From Helicobacter pylori oki112 (GTDB lineage Bacteria > Campylobacterota > Campylobacteria > Campylobacterales > Helicobacteraceae), in assembly GCF_000600085.1 (NCBI RefSeq), contig NZ_CP006821.1:1426001-1490000 (forward strand): DNA of 64,000 bases, given 5' to 3'. The notes beneath the pieces are model-generated. The model saw nothing but the letters and a program-made list of their open reading frames with translations. It was not told the DNA's origin and searched no databases. Positions 51,601-60,528 of the stretch are shown here, one piece after another (the first letter of the stretch is position 1; every line of letters begins with the position of its first letter). Both the position numbers and the translations under genes were made by a program.

Positions 51601-52267
51601 TAGGCATGGTGTAGTGGGTGTCGTTGGTGGCGATGATTTTTAACCCCGTTTCTAAAGACATTTTAATGACTTGCTCATCAATGAATCGCTGATCTAAAAT
51701 ACCATGGCGCATGATTTCTAAATAAAAATCGTCTTCAAAAATCTCTTGGTATTCGCAAGCAATTCTTTTAGCTTCATCATAGCCTTTAGCCCCATACTTG
51801 CGGTTTCTCTCATTATTAGTATTTAAATGGTAATTGACTTCCCCTTGCAAGCACGCGCTAGAAGCGATAATGCCTTTAGAATGCTCTTTTAGAAGCTTTT
51901 TATTGATGCGCGGGAAGTAATAAAACCCTTCTAAATACGCCATAGAGCTTAAGAACATCAAATTTTCATAGCCCTCTTGGTTTTTAGCGAACAGGCACAA
52001 ATGGAAGCGTTGCTTGGTTTCTTTGCTAGAAAGGTTGTCATCGTTATGGATATACGCTTCCATGCCGATGATAGGCTTAATGCCTTCTTTTTTCATGCTC
52101 GTATAAAAATCAATCGCTCCAAACATGTTCCCATGATCAGTTACGCTCACGCTTTTCATGCCCAATTCTTTAACGCGTTTGGCTAAAATTTTAATCTTGT
52201 TCGCCCCGTCTAAAAGCGAATATTCTGTGTGCAAGTGCAAATGCGTGAAAGCTTTATTCTCTTTCAT
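48632..52267 (-). CDS. dnaE: DNA polymerase III alpha subunit
   Basis: Main replicative polymerase, 1,211 residues. Order: PHP domain (HLHLHTEYSLLDGANKI, TDHGNMFGA), polymerase palm with PDIDTDF (metal Asps), fingers, helix-hairpin-helix and OB-fold regions. The start at 52267 has AGGGG seven bases before it; an ATG ten codons upstream is in frame but lacks this. No proofreading exonuclease domain, as expected for DnaE. Confidence 0.97.
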   Translation of the reverse strand: MKENKAFTHLHLHTEYSLLDGANKIKILAKRVKELGMKSVSVTDHGNMFGAIDFYTSMKKEGIKPIIGMEAYIHNDDNLSSKETKQRFHLCLFAKNQEGYENLMFLSSMAYLEGFYYFPRINKKLLKEHSKGIIASSACLQGEVNYHLNTNNERNRKYGAKGYDEAKRIACEYQEIFEDDFYLEIMRHGILDQRFIDEQVIKMSLETGLKIIATNDTHYTMPNDAKAQEVAMCVAMGKTLNDKGRLKHSVHEFYIKSPEEMAKLFADIPEALENTQEIADKCVLEIDLKDDKKNLPTPPSFKFTKAYAQNEGLNFEDDASYFAHKAREGLKERLILVPKEKHDQYKERLEKEIEVITSMKFPGYMLIVWDFIRYAKEMGIPVGPGRGSAAGSLVAFALKITDIDPLKYDLLFERFLNPERVSMPDIDTDFCQRRRKEIIEYMIEKYGKYNVAQVITFNKMLAKGVIRDVARVLDMPYKEADDFAKLIPNRLGITLKGYEKNGEFIEGAWELEPKIKELVESNELAKQVWEYSLNLENLNRNAGVHAAALVVDSQKELWHKTPLFASEKTGGIVTQYSMKYLEPVDLIKFDFLGLKTLTVIDDALKIIKTQHKISVDFLSLDMDDPKVYKTIQSGDTVGIFQIESGMFQGLNKRLRPSNFEDIIAIIALGRPGPMESGMVDDFVNRKHGVEPIAYAFKELEPILKPTYGTIVYQEQVMQIVQTIGGFSLGEADLIRRAMGKKDAQIMADNKVKFVEGAKNLGHDSQKAANLWDLIVKFAGYGFNKSHSAAYAMITFQTAYLKTYYKHEFMAAMLTSESNKIESVARYIDEVRALEIEVMPPHINSSMQDFSVAEFKNQKGELEKKIVFGLGAIKGVGGEPIKNIIEERAKGDYESLEDFISRVDFSKLTKKSLEPLVKSGSLDNLGYTRKTMLANLDLICDAGRAKDKANEMMQGGNSLFGAMEGGIKEQVILDMVDLGEHDAKTLLECEYETLGIHVSGNPLDEFKEEIKGFKNLVKSIDIEELEIGSQAYLLGKIMEVKKKIGKRSGKPYGTADILDRYGKFELMLFEKQLSTLEELDINKPLVFKCKIEEQEEVARLRLFEILDLESAKEVKIPKARYKDPDKQKEDMREIPPMEILASSSCSLAIVLENDVKKEFLRQIKESALKHQGKRPLYLIIKDKDKQFKIQSDLMVNEKIKDDFKELEWRDLA

Positions 52268-52365
52268 TGTATAACCCCTATTTGGATTTAATGCCATTAT
52301 ACCTATCGCTCTTTAAAAAACTCTTTATTAGATTATTTAGTGGTGAATTATTTTAAAATGGTGGT

Positions 52366-52371
52366 TATAAT
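52366..52371 (+). promoter_or_regulatory. -10 box for the cytochrome c peroxidase gene
   Basis: TATAAT in GGTTATAATAAG, about 45 bases before the ATG. Confidence 0.5.
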
Positions 52372-52414
52372 AAGAAAGTTTTTATTATTTTTAATGCTAT
52401 TTTAGGAGTTCATC

Positions 52415-53467
52415 ATGAAAAAATCCGTTTTATTGGGCGTTTGCTTGGCTTTTTCTTGCACTCATGCTTTAAGCGATATGGATTTGATCAAAAAAGCGAG
52501 GGAAAGCCAATTAGAGCCTATGCCTATGGGCAAAGCGCTCAAAGAATACCAGATCAAAAAAACCAGAGATGTGGGTATTGGCACCAAAAACAGCGAGATC
52601 ATGACCTCCGCTCAAGTGGAATTAGGCAAAATGCTCTATTTTGACCCTAGGATTTCCACTTCCTATCTCGTGTCTTGCAACACATGCCATAATCTAGGCT
52701 TAGGCGGGGTGGATTTAGTCCCAAGCGCCATAGGTTCTCAATGGAAGAAAAATCCCCACCTTTTAAGCTCCCCAACGGTGTATAACTCTGTGTTTAACGA
52801 TGTGCAGTTTTGGGATGGCAGGGTTACGCATTTAAACGAACAAGCGCAAGGGCCCATCCAGTCTTCTTTTGAAATGGGGGCCGATCCTAAAGTGGTGGTA
52901 GAAAAAATCAATTCCATGCCAGGCTATGTCAAACTCTTTAGAAAAGCTTATGGCTCTAAAGTCAAAATTGATTTTAAACTGATCGCCGATAGTATCGCCA
53001 TGTTTGAAGCCACGCTCATCACCCCAAGCCGTTATGATGATTTTTTAAGGGGCAATCCTAAAGCGCTCAGCAAAGCCGAAAAAGAAGGGCTGAATTTATT
53101 CATTTCTAAAGGCTGTGTGGCTTGCCATAACGGCATTAATCTTGGGGGAACGATGCAGCCTTTTGGGGTGGTCAAACCTTATAAATTCGCTAATGTGGGC
53201 GATTTCAAAGGCGATAAAAACGGGCTTGTGAAAGTGCCTACTTTAAGGAATATCACCGAAACGATGCCCTATTTCCATAACGGGCAATTTTGGGATGTCA
53301 AGGATGCGATCAAAGAAATGGGCTCTATCCAGTTAGGCATTGAAATCAGCGATGAAGAAGCGAAAAAAATTGAAATTTTCTTTGAAGCCTTAAAGGGTAA
53401 AAAACCTAAAATACTCTATCCAGAACTCCCTGTAATGACAGACAAAACCCCTAAACCCTCTTTTTGA
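52415..53467 (+). CDS. ccp: Di-heme cytochrome c peroxidase
   Basis: Periplasmic enzyme reducing hydrogen peroxide with electrons from cytochrome c. 350 residues: signal peptide (KKSVLLGVCLAFSCTHALS), first heme site CNTCH in the N-terminal domain, second CVACH in the C-terminal domain, and the linker region between. Monocistronic with TAGGAG before the ATG. Confidence 0.96.
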   Translation: MKKSVLLGVCLAFSCTHALSDMDLIKKARESQLEPMPMGKALKEYQIKKTRDVGIGTKNSEIMTSAQVELGKMLYFDPRISTSYLVSCNTCHNLGLGGVDLVPSAIGSQWKKNPHLLSSPTVYNSVFNDVQFWDGRVTHLNEQAQGPIQSSFEMGADPKVVVEKINSMPGYVKLFRKAYGSKVKIDFKLIADSIAMFEATLITPSRYDDFLRGNPKALSKAEKEGLNLFISKGCVACHNGINLGGTMQPFGVVKPYKFANVGDFKGDKNGLVKVPTLRNITETMPYFHNGQFWDVKDAIKEMGSIQLGIEISDEEAKKIEIFFEALKGKKPKILYPELPVMTDKTPKPSF

Positions 53468-53756
53468 TTTAAAAAGTCCTTTTAGGGGGGCTTTTGGCGC
53501 TAAATCTAAAAACGCTCAAAGCATCTTTTATAATCAACAATCAAAAAGCCAAAAGCAAGCGGTAATCTCTTAAAAAGCGATCTTTATGGGGTTTAGAGGG
53601 ATTTAGTTGGAGGGTTGTAGGGGGAGAATTGTTTCAAAATACCCCTATCCCCTTAAAAGAATGAGTTTTACTCCTATTTTTTAAAAATTTTTTAATCTCT
53701 TTATCATTTAGAATGTTTTTTGATTTTAGATCGCATTTAAAACACAAAACATAAAC

Positions 53757-54344
53757 TCAAGGCGTTTTCAAATAAATTTTCATTTTTTGGTTGTCTAAAA
53801 TGAGCGTGTCCTTACCCTTAGTTACCGTAAAATTACCCTTAAAATTCTCCATAAATTCCAATTCAAACGCCATTAAATGCTCATCTCTACACACTTTTCT
53901 TGAAATCCCGCTATCTTCAATCCCAATGTGCTTATCGCCCTGCCATACATAGCTGGCAAAATACCGGTTGCAATAGCCTTTGCCATAAATACGATTTTCT
54001 TTTTGGTCAAACACAAACTCTCCCATAGAGCTTTTAGGCTTTGGCTTCTTTTTAAAAAGCTCATACCAGTGTTTTCTTTTTTCTTTTTGCTCCTGCTCTT
54101 TGGCTTCAAGCGCTGTTTTATCTTCAGGTAAAGCGGTATTTAGAGAGGAATCTTGCTCTTCTTCATGCTCTCTAAAAGCACTATCAGCGAGCATGGTTTC
54201 AATGTCATAGACTTGATGATTCATTTCTACTTTTTGGATATGCCAATCATTGCTAGAAAGTTTTTTATCAAATATTTTTAAAAAAAAACACCCCGAAAAG
54301 ACACAAGCCGTTAAAACGCTTGCTCCAGCCAATCGTAAATTCAA
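53757..54344 (-). CDS. Lipoprotein with a META (HslJ-like) domain
   Basis: A 195-residue protein: signal and lipobox (TACVFSGC, Cys19), a Glu/Lys-rich linker (about 55-105), then a META domain with ENRIYGKGYCNRYFASY and RDEHLMAFELEFMENF, conserving the GxxxCN pattern and the Cys pair. Last gene of the Mla-type operon, 17 bases after the auxiliary lipoprotein gene; possibly an envelope stress or lipid-transport accessory. Confidence 0.75.
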   Translation of the reverse strand: MNLRLAGASVLTACVFSGCFFLKIFDKKLSSNDWHIQKVEMNHQVYDIETMLADSAFREHEEEQDSSLNTALPEDKTALEAKEQEQKEKRKHWYELFKKKPKPKSSMGEFVFDQKENRIYGKGYCNRYFASYVWQGDKHIGIEDSGISRKVCRDEHLMAFELEFMENFKGNFTVTKGKDTLILDNQKMKIYLKTP

Positions 54345-54361
54345 ACAATTCCTCCTTATGT

Positions 54362-55039
54362 TTATTTTTTTAACGGGCTTACGCTTTGCGCTTCAATGGC
54401 TTTTTTAATCAAAGAAATCGCTTCTTGCATCGCTTGCACGCTTACATGTTGGAGGGATTGTATCGCGCTTTCTTGAAAATCTTGATTGCCATTTTTACTC
54501 GTTTTGGTCGTTTTATTTTCCAAGCTAGAAATGTTTTCATGCTTAATGATCACCCCAGAATGCGAATCGCCTTTCACGCTAATGTCATAGCCTAGCGCAA
54601 ATTCCGCCCTATAGGTAGAATTTTCTTTTTCTAAAAGAGAAAACGATAAAATCGTAAAACGCACCGCATAAGTGGGCGCACCCGCGCCATAAGGGGGCAA
54701 AGCCACGCCTAAGCATGCTTTTTGCGCTTCTTGCATGAACATGGTTTTTAACATGTTGCGAGGCAAGTCTATCCATTTTTGGTGCTTCCCATGCGTGATC
54801 TGCCCGTCTTGTGCTTTAAAAACGATCTCTTTAGTGTTGAATAAATCCGCGCTCAAAATACTAATGAGTCTCACTTCAGTCAAAGGTTTAGGGCATTGCG
54901 TGATTTCAAAAGAACTCGCATTCAAATCATAAGTTCTGATCTCTGGTAGCATTTGTTTTAAATTGATGCTCAAGCAACCCTGAAGCAACAACGCTAATGC
55001 TGATGAGAATGAAAAGATTTTTATCGCCGTAGCTCTCAT
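54362..55039 (-). CDS. ABC transport auxiliary lipoprotein (PqiC/YmbA-like)
   Basis: A 225-residue lipoprotein (lipobox LLQGC, Cys22). The mature start (IRTYDLNASSF) and overall pattern match the auxiliary lipoproteins that sit beside MCE-type lipid transporters at the outer membrane. Two bases after mlaD in the same operon. Confidence 0.78.
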   Translation of the reverse strand: MRATAIKIFSFSSALALLLQGCLSINLKQMLPEIRTYDLNASSFEITQCPKPLTEVRLISILSADLFNTKEIVFKAQDGQITHGKHQKWIDLPRNMLKTMFMQEAQKACLGVALPPYGAGAPTYAVRFTILSFSLLEKENSTYRAEFALGYDISVKGDSHSGVIIKHENISSLENKTTKTSKNGNQDFQESAIQSLQHVSVQAMQEAISLIKKAIEAQSVSPLKK

Positions 55040-55041
55040 GA

Positions 55042-55857
55042 TTATTTCCTTTCTCCAAAAATCGTTTTATAGGGGTTAGCGTCAAATTTATCTATCAAAG
55101 CAGAGCCTTTTTCCACAAAATTATCAATATTTCTTAAGCTCAACTGCGCTTGCATGATTAAGGGAGTGAACATCGCCTTAAAGTCGTATTGCCCCTGTTT
55201 TAAGCGCTTATCCACATCTAAAGCCACATTATTGACATTAGAAACAAGATTGTTAGCGTTGTTGATCAAAGAATCAAATTGAGTCTTTCTTGAATCCAAG
55301 TTAGCGATGAGATCATCCACTGAAGCGAGAATGTGCTTGAACTTTTCCACGTTTTCATCGTCTAAAATCCTATTCACGTTCCTAATCGCTTTCATCACTT
55401 CTTGCACCACTTGATTAGCATCACCGCTCAAGCGATCCATAAGCCCTTCTTTAAAGATTAAAATCCGCTCTCCTTTATCGCCACTACCATAAAATTCTTC
55501 ATTGTGGCTTTGCTCTAAGGCTAAAAATTTTAACCCCATAAACCCTCTAGAAGAAACCGCCACTTTGGAGTCTTTACGGATCTTAACGCTGGATTTAATC
55601 ATCAAATCCAAACGGACCACCCCCACTTTATCCTTTGCAAAACCCACTTTGATAACATTACCCACTTGAATCCCTTTGTAATTAATGGGCGAGTTGGTCG
55701 CAATGCCTCCCAAGTCTTTGTCCGTATAGACCACGTATTCATAATACTTTCCGTCTTCTAAGCCCAAATGGCCTAGCCATAAAATAAAGCCTACCATGCA
55801 CACTAAGCATAAAAAGAAGAGCCCGCCGATTAAAGTGTAATTCACATGCCTTTCCAA
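55042..55857 (-). CDS. mlaD: MlaD-type MCE-domain protein
   Basis: Periplasmic substrate-binding component of the Mla phospholipid transporter, anchored by one helix (YTLIGGLFFLCLVCMVGFILW, about 7-27). The MCE domain (about 38-120) has GIATNSPINYKGIQVGNV. A helical C-terminal part (LDSRKTQFDSLINNANNLVS) follows. 271 residues; overlaps the mlaF end by 16 bases. Confidence 0.9.
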   Translation of the reverse strand: MERHVNYTLIGGLFFLCLVCMVGFILWLGHLGLEDGKYYEYVVYTDKDLGGIATNSPINYKGIQVGNVIKVGFAKDKVGVVRLDLMIKSSVKIRKDSKVAVSSRGFMGLKFLALEQSHNEEFYGSGDKGERILIFKEGLMDRLSGDANQVVQEVMKAIRNVNRILDDENVEKFKHILASVDDLIANLDSRKTQFDSLINNANNLVSNVNNVALDVDKRLKQGQYDFKAMFTPLIMQAQLSLRNIDNFVEKGSALIDKFDANPYKTIFGERK

Positions 55858-56628
55858 AATTTCTCTCCTCGTGTTGAATTGAATAAATTGCCTTCATCTA
55901 GCCCTTGAGTTTGAGCCTTTTTAATAAAATCCTTTAAATCCCCATTAAACTCTAATAGCCCGTCTTTGAGCATGATGAATCGATCCACGCAATCATGCAC
56001 GGAGTCCAAATCATGCGTGATCATCACCACCGTAAGCTGTAAGCTCTCTTTGAGCGTCATGATGAGTTCGTCAAATTTGCCCGCACTATAAGGATCTAGC
56101 CCGCTTGTTGGCTCATCTAAAAATAAGATTTCCGGGTTAGTCGCCATAGCCCTAGCTATACCCACGCGCTTTTTCATGCCCCCACTCAATTCATAGGGGT
56201 AAAGGTGGTAAGCCCTAGGGGGCAAACCCACTTTTTCAATCCACATTTTAGAAATTTCTTCAACAATTTTTTTTAGAATAGGCGCCGTATTGCTCTAGCA
56301 TCACGCCCACATTTTCTAAAACGGTTAAAGAGCTATAGAGCGCGCCAAACTGGAAGCAAATCCCACAGCGGTTAAAAATCTTTTGCTGCTCTCTTTCTTT
56401 GAGTTTCCATATATCTTCCCCAAAAAGCAACACTTCCCCCTTTGTAGGGCGATTGAGCAAGATCATGCACCTCAAAAGCGTGCTTTTACCGCTCCCTGAC
56501 CCCCCTAAAATCGCCATCACTTCACCTTTATGCACGCTAAAACTCACGCCCCTATGGATAATGGTGCTTCCAAAAGCGCTATGGAGATCCTTCACTTCAA
56601 TTAAGACTTGGTTGTTAGTAGCGTTCAT
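55842..56628 (-). pseudogene. mlaF: MlaF-type ABC ATPase, frameshifted at an A8 tract
   Basis: ATPase of the Mla transporter, split into two frames. The first (from 56628) has Walker A GGSGSGKSTLLR and the Q-loop (CFQFGALYSS); it runs into GAYSKKNC and a stop. The second (to 55842) has the signature LSGGMKKRVGIARAM and Walker B ILFLDEPTSGLD. Eight A on the coding strand (plus-strand T, 56267-56274) separate them; seven A restores GAYSKKIVEEISKMW and a 261-residue protein. Slippage during transcription could give some full-length product. mlaE ends at its start codon (TAATG). Confidence 0.85.
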
Positions 56629-57761
56629 TATATGTTCAACTTAGAAAAGAGAATAGAAAAAATAGCGTCTAAGAAAATGATCCAAAACAAAGCGTTCACG
56701 ACACTAATGGTGGTCAAGCGCCCAATGCTCTCGGTATCCCCCTTGACTTCAAACCCGCGCATGCACCCCACCATCGCAATCGCAAACCCCCAAAAAGGGG
56801 CTTTGACAATCCCTACCAAAAAATGATTCCAACCCACTGTGTCATGCAGTCTGTCTATATAGCTTGGAAAGCCTAGATCCAATTGGTATTTAATCGCAAA
56901 CATGCCCCCAAGAATGGCGAACGCATCAGCGATAAACACCAATAAAGGCAAAACAATCACTAAGGCTAACACCCTAGGCAACACTAAAAATTCAAAAGGG
57001 TTAAAGCCCATGGTTTTCATCGCGTCCAACTCCTCAGTGATCTTCATCACCCCAATTTGGGCGGTAAAACTGCTCGCGCTCCTCCCGGCCACCACGAGGG
57101 TTAAAATGAAAGGGCCAATCTCTCTTAAAGCGAGTTTGGCCGTCATTTCCACCGACATCAAAGGCGTGCCCAAGTCTTGTAGTTGTAAAGCCCCTTGTAA
57201 AGCAACGGCAAACCCCACGATAAACACCGTTAAAATACTCACCGGCAAAACCTTAAACCCGGATTCATTGATATGATAGAGCAAAGGAGTGATGCAAAAG
57301 CGTTTGGGGTTGAAAACGCTTTTAATGAAGTAAAATAAAATCATGCCACAAAAATTGAACGCGTTTAAAAAGGTGTTGTAAGTCTCTACGATGCTCTTAC
57401 CCAATTTAGTGATCATAAGTTCGTATTTTTTGCCCGCTTTTTTAGATTCTAAATCCTCTTCTTTTTCAAGCCAGTCTTTAACCACTTTCAAAGCGCATGC
57501 GTTATTCTCGCTCACATTGCACAATTCAATGTTTAAAGAACGCTCCTTAATTAAATCAAATAAAAACATGCCAAAAACAAAATCCACTTTTTGACACCCT
57601 GAAAAATCCATTTTTAAAGGCCCTTGATGATCTAATAATTTTTTTTTCAACTCATCTAAACGAAACACGCTCGTTTTAAAATCCCAATCCCCTCTTAAAA
57701 TCAGCACAGAGTTCGCCCCATCTTTACGCATCTCTAAAAATTTTTGTTTCTCTGTCTTCAT
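56628..57761 (-). CDS. mlaE: MlaE-type permease with N-terminal STAS-like domain
   Basis: Inner membrane permease of the Mla lipid transporter. The first 110 residues form a STAS/anti-sigma-antagonist-like domain (SVLILRGDWDFKTSVFR, MDFSGCQKVDFVFGMFL), fused here while E. coli has it as separate MlaB. From about 140 comes the permease with TAKLALREIGPFILTLVVAGRSASSF. 377 residues; first gene of the operon. Confidence 0.92.
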   Translation of the reverse strand: MKTEKQKFLEMRKDGANSVLILRGDWDFKTSVFRLDELKKKLLDHQGPLKMDFSGCQKVDFVFGMFLFDLIKERSLNIELCNVSENNACALKVVKDWLEKEEDLESKKAGKKYELMITKLGKSIVETYNTFLNAFNFCGMILFYFIKSVFNPKRFCITPLLYHINESGFKVLPVSILTVFIVGFAVALQGALQLQDLGTPLMSVEMTAKLALREIGPFILTLVVAGRSASSFTAQIGVMKITEELDAMKTMGFNPFEFLVLPRVLALVIVLPLLVFIADAFAILGGMFAIKYQLDLGFPSYIDRLHDTVGWNHFLVGIVKAPFWGFAIAMVGCMRGFEVKGDTESIGRLTTISVVNALFWIIFLDAIFSILFSKLNI

Positions 57762-57894
57762 TAAAATATATTCTCTCTCAGATTAGGTAAAATCTATTAA
57801 CAAAATTTTGTTTGTTAAAACGGCTATTTTAACACAATGATAAAACAAAAGGTTAAACAATACTCTGTTTAATAAAGGATTGATTATTTTTAAA

Positions 57895-58590
57895 ATGTTT
57901 AAAAAAATCATTTTTTTTGGCGTTTTCTTAATGGGGGGTTTTGTTATTCCGCCCCTTGAAGCCATGCCTATTTTGCATAATAAAACCCCTAAAAAAAATT
58001 ACCAAGAAGCCCATGAAAAGCTCTATAGAAGCATCATTAACCGCCAAAAGCTCACGCGCAAAAAAAGCGGGTGGTATTTTTTAGGAGGGTTTGGCGCTGT
58101 AGAGGCCATTAAGGACTATCAAGGCAAGGAAATGAAAGATTGGATTGCAACGCTCAATTTAAAAACCGGCGTGCAAAGTTTTTTTAAAAAATACATCGGG
58201 ATTAGGGGGGTTTTTGCATGGGATCTTGGGTCAGGAAAAGTGAATTACCAAAGCCATAAAGATCCTACCAACTCTTTTTTTACCATGCTTGCGGTGGGTT
58301 TGGATGTGATTATGGAATTTCCTTTAGGGAGTTATAAGCATTATTTAGGGGCGTTTGGAGGAGCTAGGGGGGCTTTAGTCGTTTATACAGACAAGCAAAA
58401 TTTCAAGTTTTTTAAACATTCTGTGGTTTCAGGGGGTTTAGCGATTAATGGGGGGGTTATGCTCACGCTTTTTTTAAGACACCGCATTGAATTAGGGTTT
58501 AAAATCTTACCCACCGCCAGATTGCTTTCTAGCTCCAGCAGCTTTGAAACTTCGCCCTTATTTTATGCGGCATACAGCTATAAATTTTAA
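57895..58590 (+). CDS. Small outer membrane beta-barrel protein (HP1467-like)
   Basis: A 231-residue protein with a signal peptide (FKKIIFFGVFLMGGFVIPPLEA) and a barrel-like C-terminus ending FYAAYSYKF. AAAGGA lies at 57874-57879, which is 15 bases before the ATG at 57895; a TTG at 57880 directly abuts it and is unlikely to be used. Glycine-rich alternating strands are visible from about residue 60. Function unknown. Confidence 0.75.
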   Translation: MFKKIIFFGVFLMGGFVIPPLEAMPILHNKTPKKNYQEAHEKLYRSIINRQKLTRKKSGWYFLGGFGAVEAIKDYQGKEMKDWIATLNLKTGVQSFFKKYIGIRGVFAWDLGSGKVNYQSHKDPTNSFFTMLAVGLDVIMEFPLGSYKHYLGAFGGARGALVVYTDKQNFKFFKHSVVSGGLAINGGVMLTLFLRHRIELGFKILPTARLLSSSSSFETSPLFYAAYSYKF

Positions 58591-58594
58591 CCTT

Positions 58595-59617
58595 TTAGCC
58601 AACTTCAAAAATCCAATCTTTAGGGGCTTCTTGTTCGCCTTGTTGGATGGATAAAAGCAAATCATAGAGTTGTTTAGTAATATGGCCCGGCGCTTCAAAA
58701 AAATAAGACTTGTTGTTGTGCGTGATTTCTTTAATGGGCGTAATGATTGCGGCTGTCCCGCACGCTCCAGCTTCTTTAAACGCGCCCAACTCATCCATTA
58801 AGATTTCCCTCTCTTCTACTTTGAGATTCAAATATTCTTTAGCCAAAACCATCAAGCTTTTTCTGGTAACGCTTGGCAGAATGCTTGGCGAATGCGGGGT
58901 GATAAAGGCGTTATCATGCGTGATGCCAAAAAAATTCGCCGCCCCCACTTCTTCAATCTTAGTGTGCGTGGCAGGATCTAAATAAATGCAATCATCATAG
59001 CCTTGCTCTGTGGCCATTTTATGGGCTAACAGGCTTGCAGCGTAATTCCCCCCCACTTTCACCCCACCGGTGCCTTTAGGCGCGGCCCTATCAAAAATCG
59101 TAGTGATAAACCTAGCCCCTCCTTTTTCTATGCCCCCCTTAAAATACGCCCCCACCGGTGCACAAAACACGATAAAAAGGTATTCATTAGCCGGCTTTAC
59201 CCCCAAATTATCCCCCACGCCTATGACAAAAGGGCGCAAATACAAACTCGCCCCGCTTTTGTAAGGAGCGAGCCATTTTTGATTCGCTTTTACTACTTCA
59301 GCACATGCCCTTAAAAACAGCTCTTCACTCACTTTGGGCATGAGCAGTCTTTCGCATGAAGTTTGCAAGCGTTTGGCGTTTTCTAAAGGGCGAAAAAGTA
59401 AAGCTTTCCCCTTTTGAGAGCGGTAAGCCTTCAGGCCTTCAAAACAAGCCTGCCCATAGTGTAGGACCGGCGAGCCTTCGCTGAGTTGCAACACATTTTC
59501 GCTAACCAATCCGCCTTGCGACCACGAGCCGTTTTTATAAGTAGCGATGAAGCGAAAATCCGTTTTAATGTAGCTAAAGCCTAAATTTTTCCAGTCTAAA
59601 TTTTCTAAATTTGGCAT
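58595..59617 (-). CDS. ilvE: Branched-chain amino acid aminotransferase
   Basis: PLP enzyme interconverting branched-chain amino acids and their 2-oxo acids. The 340 residues show fold-type IV features: the PLP lysine in [15 protein letters not shown], and the glutamate region [24 protein letters not shown] is the phosphate-binding segment. H. pylori needs external branched-chain amino acids, so it probably serves breakdown or final transamination. Confidence 0.95.
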   Translation of the reverse strand: MPNLENLDWKNLGFSYIKTDFRFIATYKNGSWSQGGLVSENVLQLSEGSPVLHYGQACFEGLKAYRSQKGKALLFRPLENAKRLQTSCERLLMPKVSEELFLRACAEVVKANQKWLAPYKSGASLYLRPFVIGVGDNLGVKPANEYLFIVFCAPVGAYFKGGIEKGGARFITTIFDRAAPKGTGGVKVGGNYAASLLAHKMATEQGYDDCIYLDPATHTKIEEVGAANFFGITHDNAFITPHSPSILPSVTRKSLMVLAKEYLNLKVEEREILMDELGAFKEAGACGTAAIITPIKEITHNNKSYFFEAPGHITKQLYDLLLSIQQGEQEAPKDWIFEVG

Positions 59618-59667
59618 TTCACACCTTTAAATGGATAGTTTCAGGTGTGATTGTATCTAAAAAGGGG

Positions 59668-60414
59668 TTAAAAATCCCTCAAGTAACTGATTTGAAACGC
59701 ATAAACTCTGCGCACATCAGCCTGTAAGGTGTATCCCTTTTCGTTGGTGATGGAGAAAAGCTGGTTCGTGATCGTAGGCACTTTAATCCCTAATTCCAAA
59801 CTATTGTGTTTAGCGATATGGGTGCGGACCCCAAATTTCCATAAAAACTGGAAATTAGCCGGGCTGTAACTGGAATTGCTGTGGTGTTTTGCATAATTAG
59901 CGATCTCTTTACTGATGCTCGTTGCCCAACTATCCCCCGCTAATTGGATTCCTACCACAAAACCAAAAACCATGTTTTCTTTATTCACAAAATTCCACAG
60001 CGTATCCAACCCCACACCATAAGTGAATAAATTGATATAGTATTGCCCTTGATAGGAATCCCTTTCCGTTAAAGTATTCCCCCCAAAACTAAAGCTGTTG
60101 TAAATAAACCCGCTCTCGCCCACCGGAATACCCTTTTTCATCACGCCAAAGCGGTTGTGCGCGTAGTCAAAAAACCCATAATAACGCACACCAAACCATT
60201 TTTTCTTACCAAAAAATTGCTTATAGCCCACTTCAAAACCCGCTCCTGCATAAGGCGGGAACTTTATCAAAGGCTTTTGCAAGCCGTTGTCATTCACCAT
60301 TTTAGTCTGATTTTGTATCATGCTCACCTGGTAATTGACTCCCACAAAAGCCGTGCTCTCTTCAGCGCTCGCTAAAACACCCAAAGCCCCTAATAATATA
60401 ATTCTTTTCAACAT
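59668..60414 (-). CDS. Outer membrane protein (HP1469-like)
   Basis: A 248-residue protein with a signal peptide (KRIILLGALGVLASA) and a barrel ending YAFQISYLRDF. The segment VGYKQFFGKKKWFGVRYYGF is the shared motif of the Hop/Hor/Hof outer membrane families of this species. A TATAAT -10 box lies upstream. I do not assign a Hor letter. Confidence 0.85.
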   Translation of the reverse strand: MLKRIILLGALGVLASAEESTAFVGVNYQVSMIQNQTKMVNDNGLQKPLIKFPPYAGAGFEVGYKQFFGKKKWFGVRYYGFFDYAHNRFGVMKKGIPVGESGFIYNSFSFGGNTLTERDSYQGQYYINLFTYGVGLDTLWNFVNKENMVFGFVVGIQLAGDSWATSISKEIANYAKHHSNSSYSPANFQFLWKFGVRTHIAKHNSLELGIKVPTITNQLFSITNEKGYTLQADVRRVYAFQISYLRDF

Positions 60415-60451
60415 TCAGTCTTTTCCCTTTATTTTTTGATAATCGCTCTAT

Positions 60452-60457
60452 ATTATA
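60452..60457 (-). promoter_or_regulatory. -10 box for the outer membrane protein gene
   Basis: TATAAT in GCTAATATAATATAGAG on the minus strand, about 38 bases before the ATG. Confidence 0.55.
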
Positions 60458-60528
60458 TTAGCTTAAAATGGCTAAGTATTACTTATAAAGAAATAATAAT
60501 ATATTTTTTCTTAAACTCAATTAAAAAA

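Noticed and set aside
53468-53756. Possible second toxin-antitoxin locus downstream of ccp
   Set aside because: No AapA-like peptide could be read in any frame; only G- and T-rich runs typical of a terminator region.
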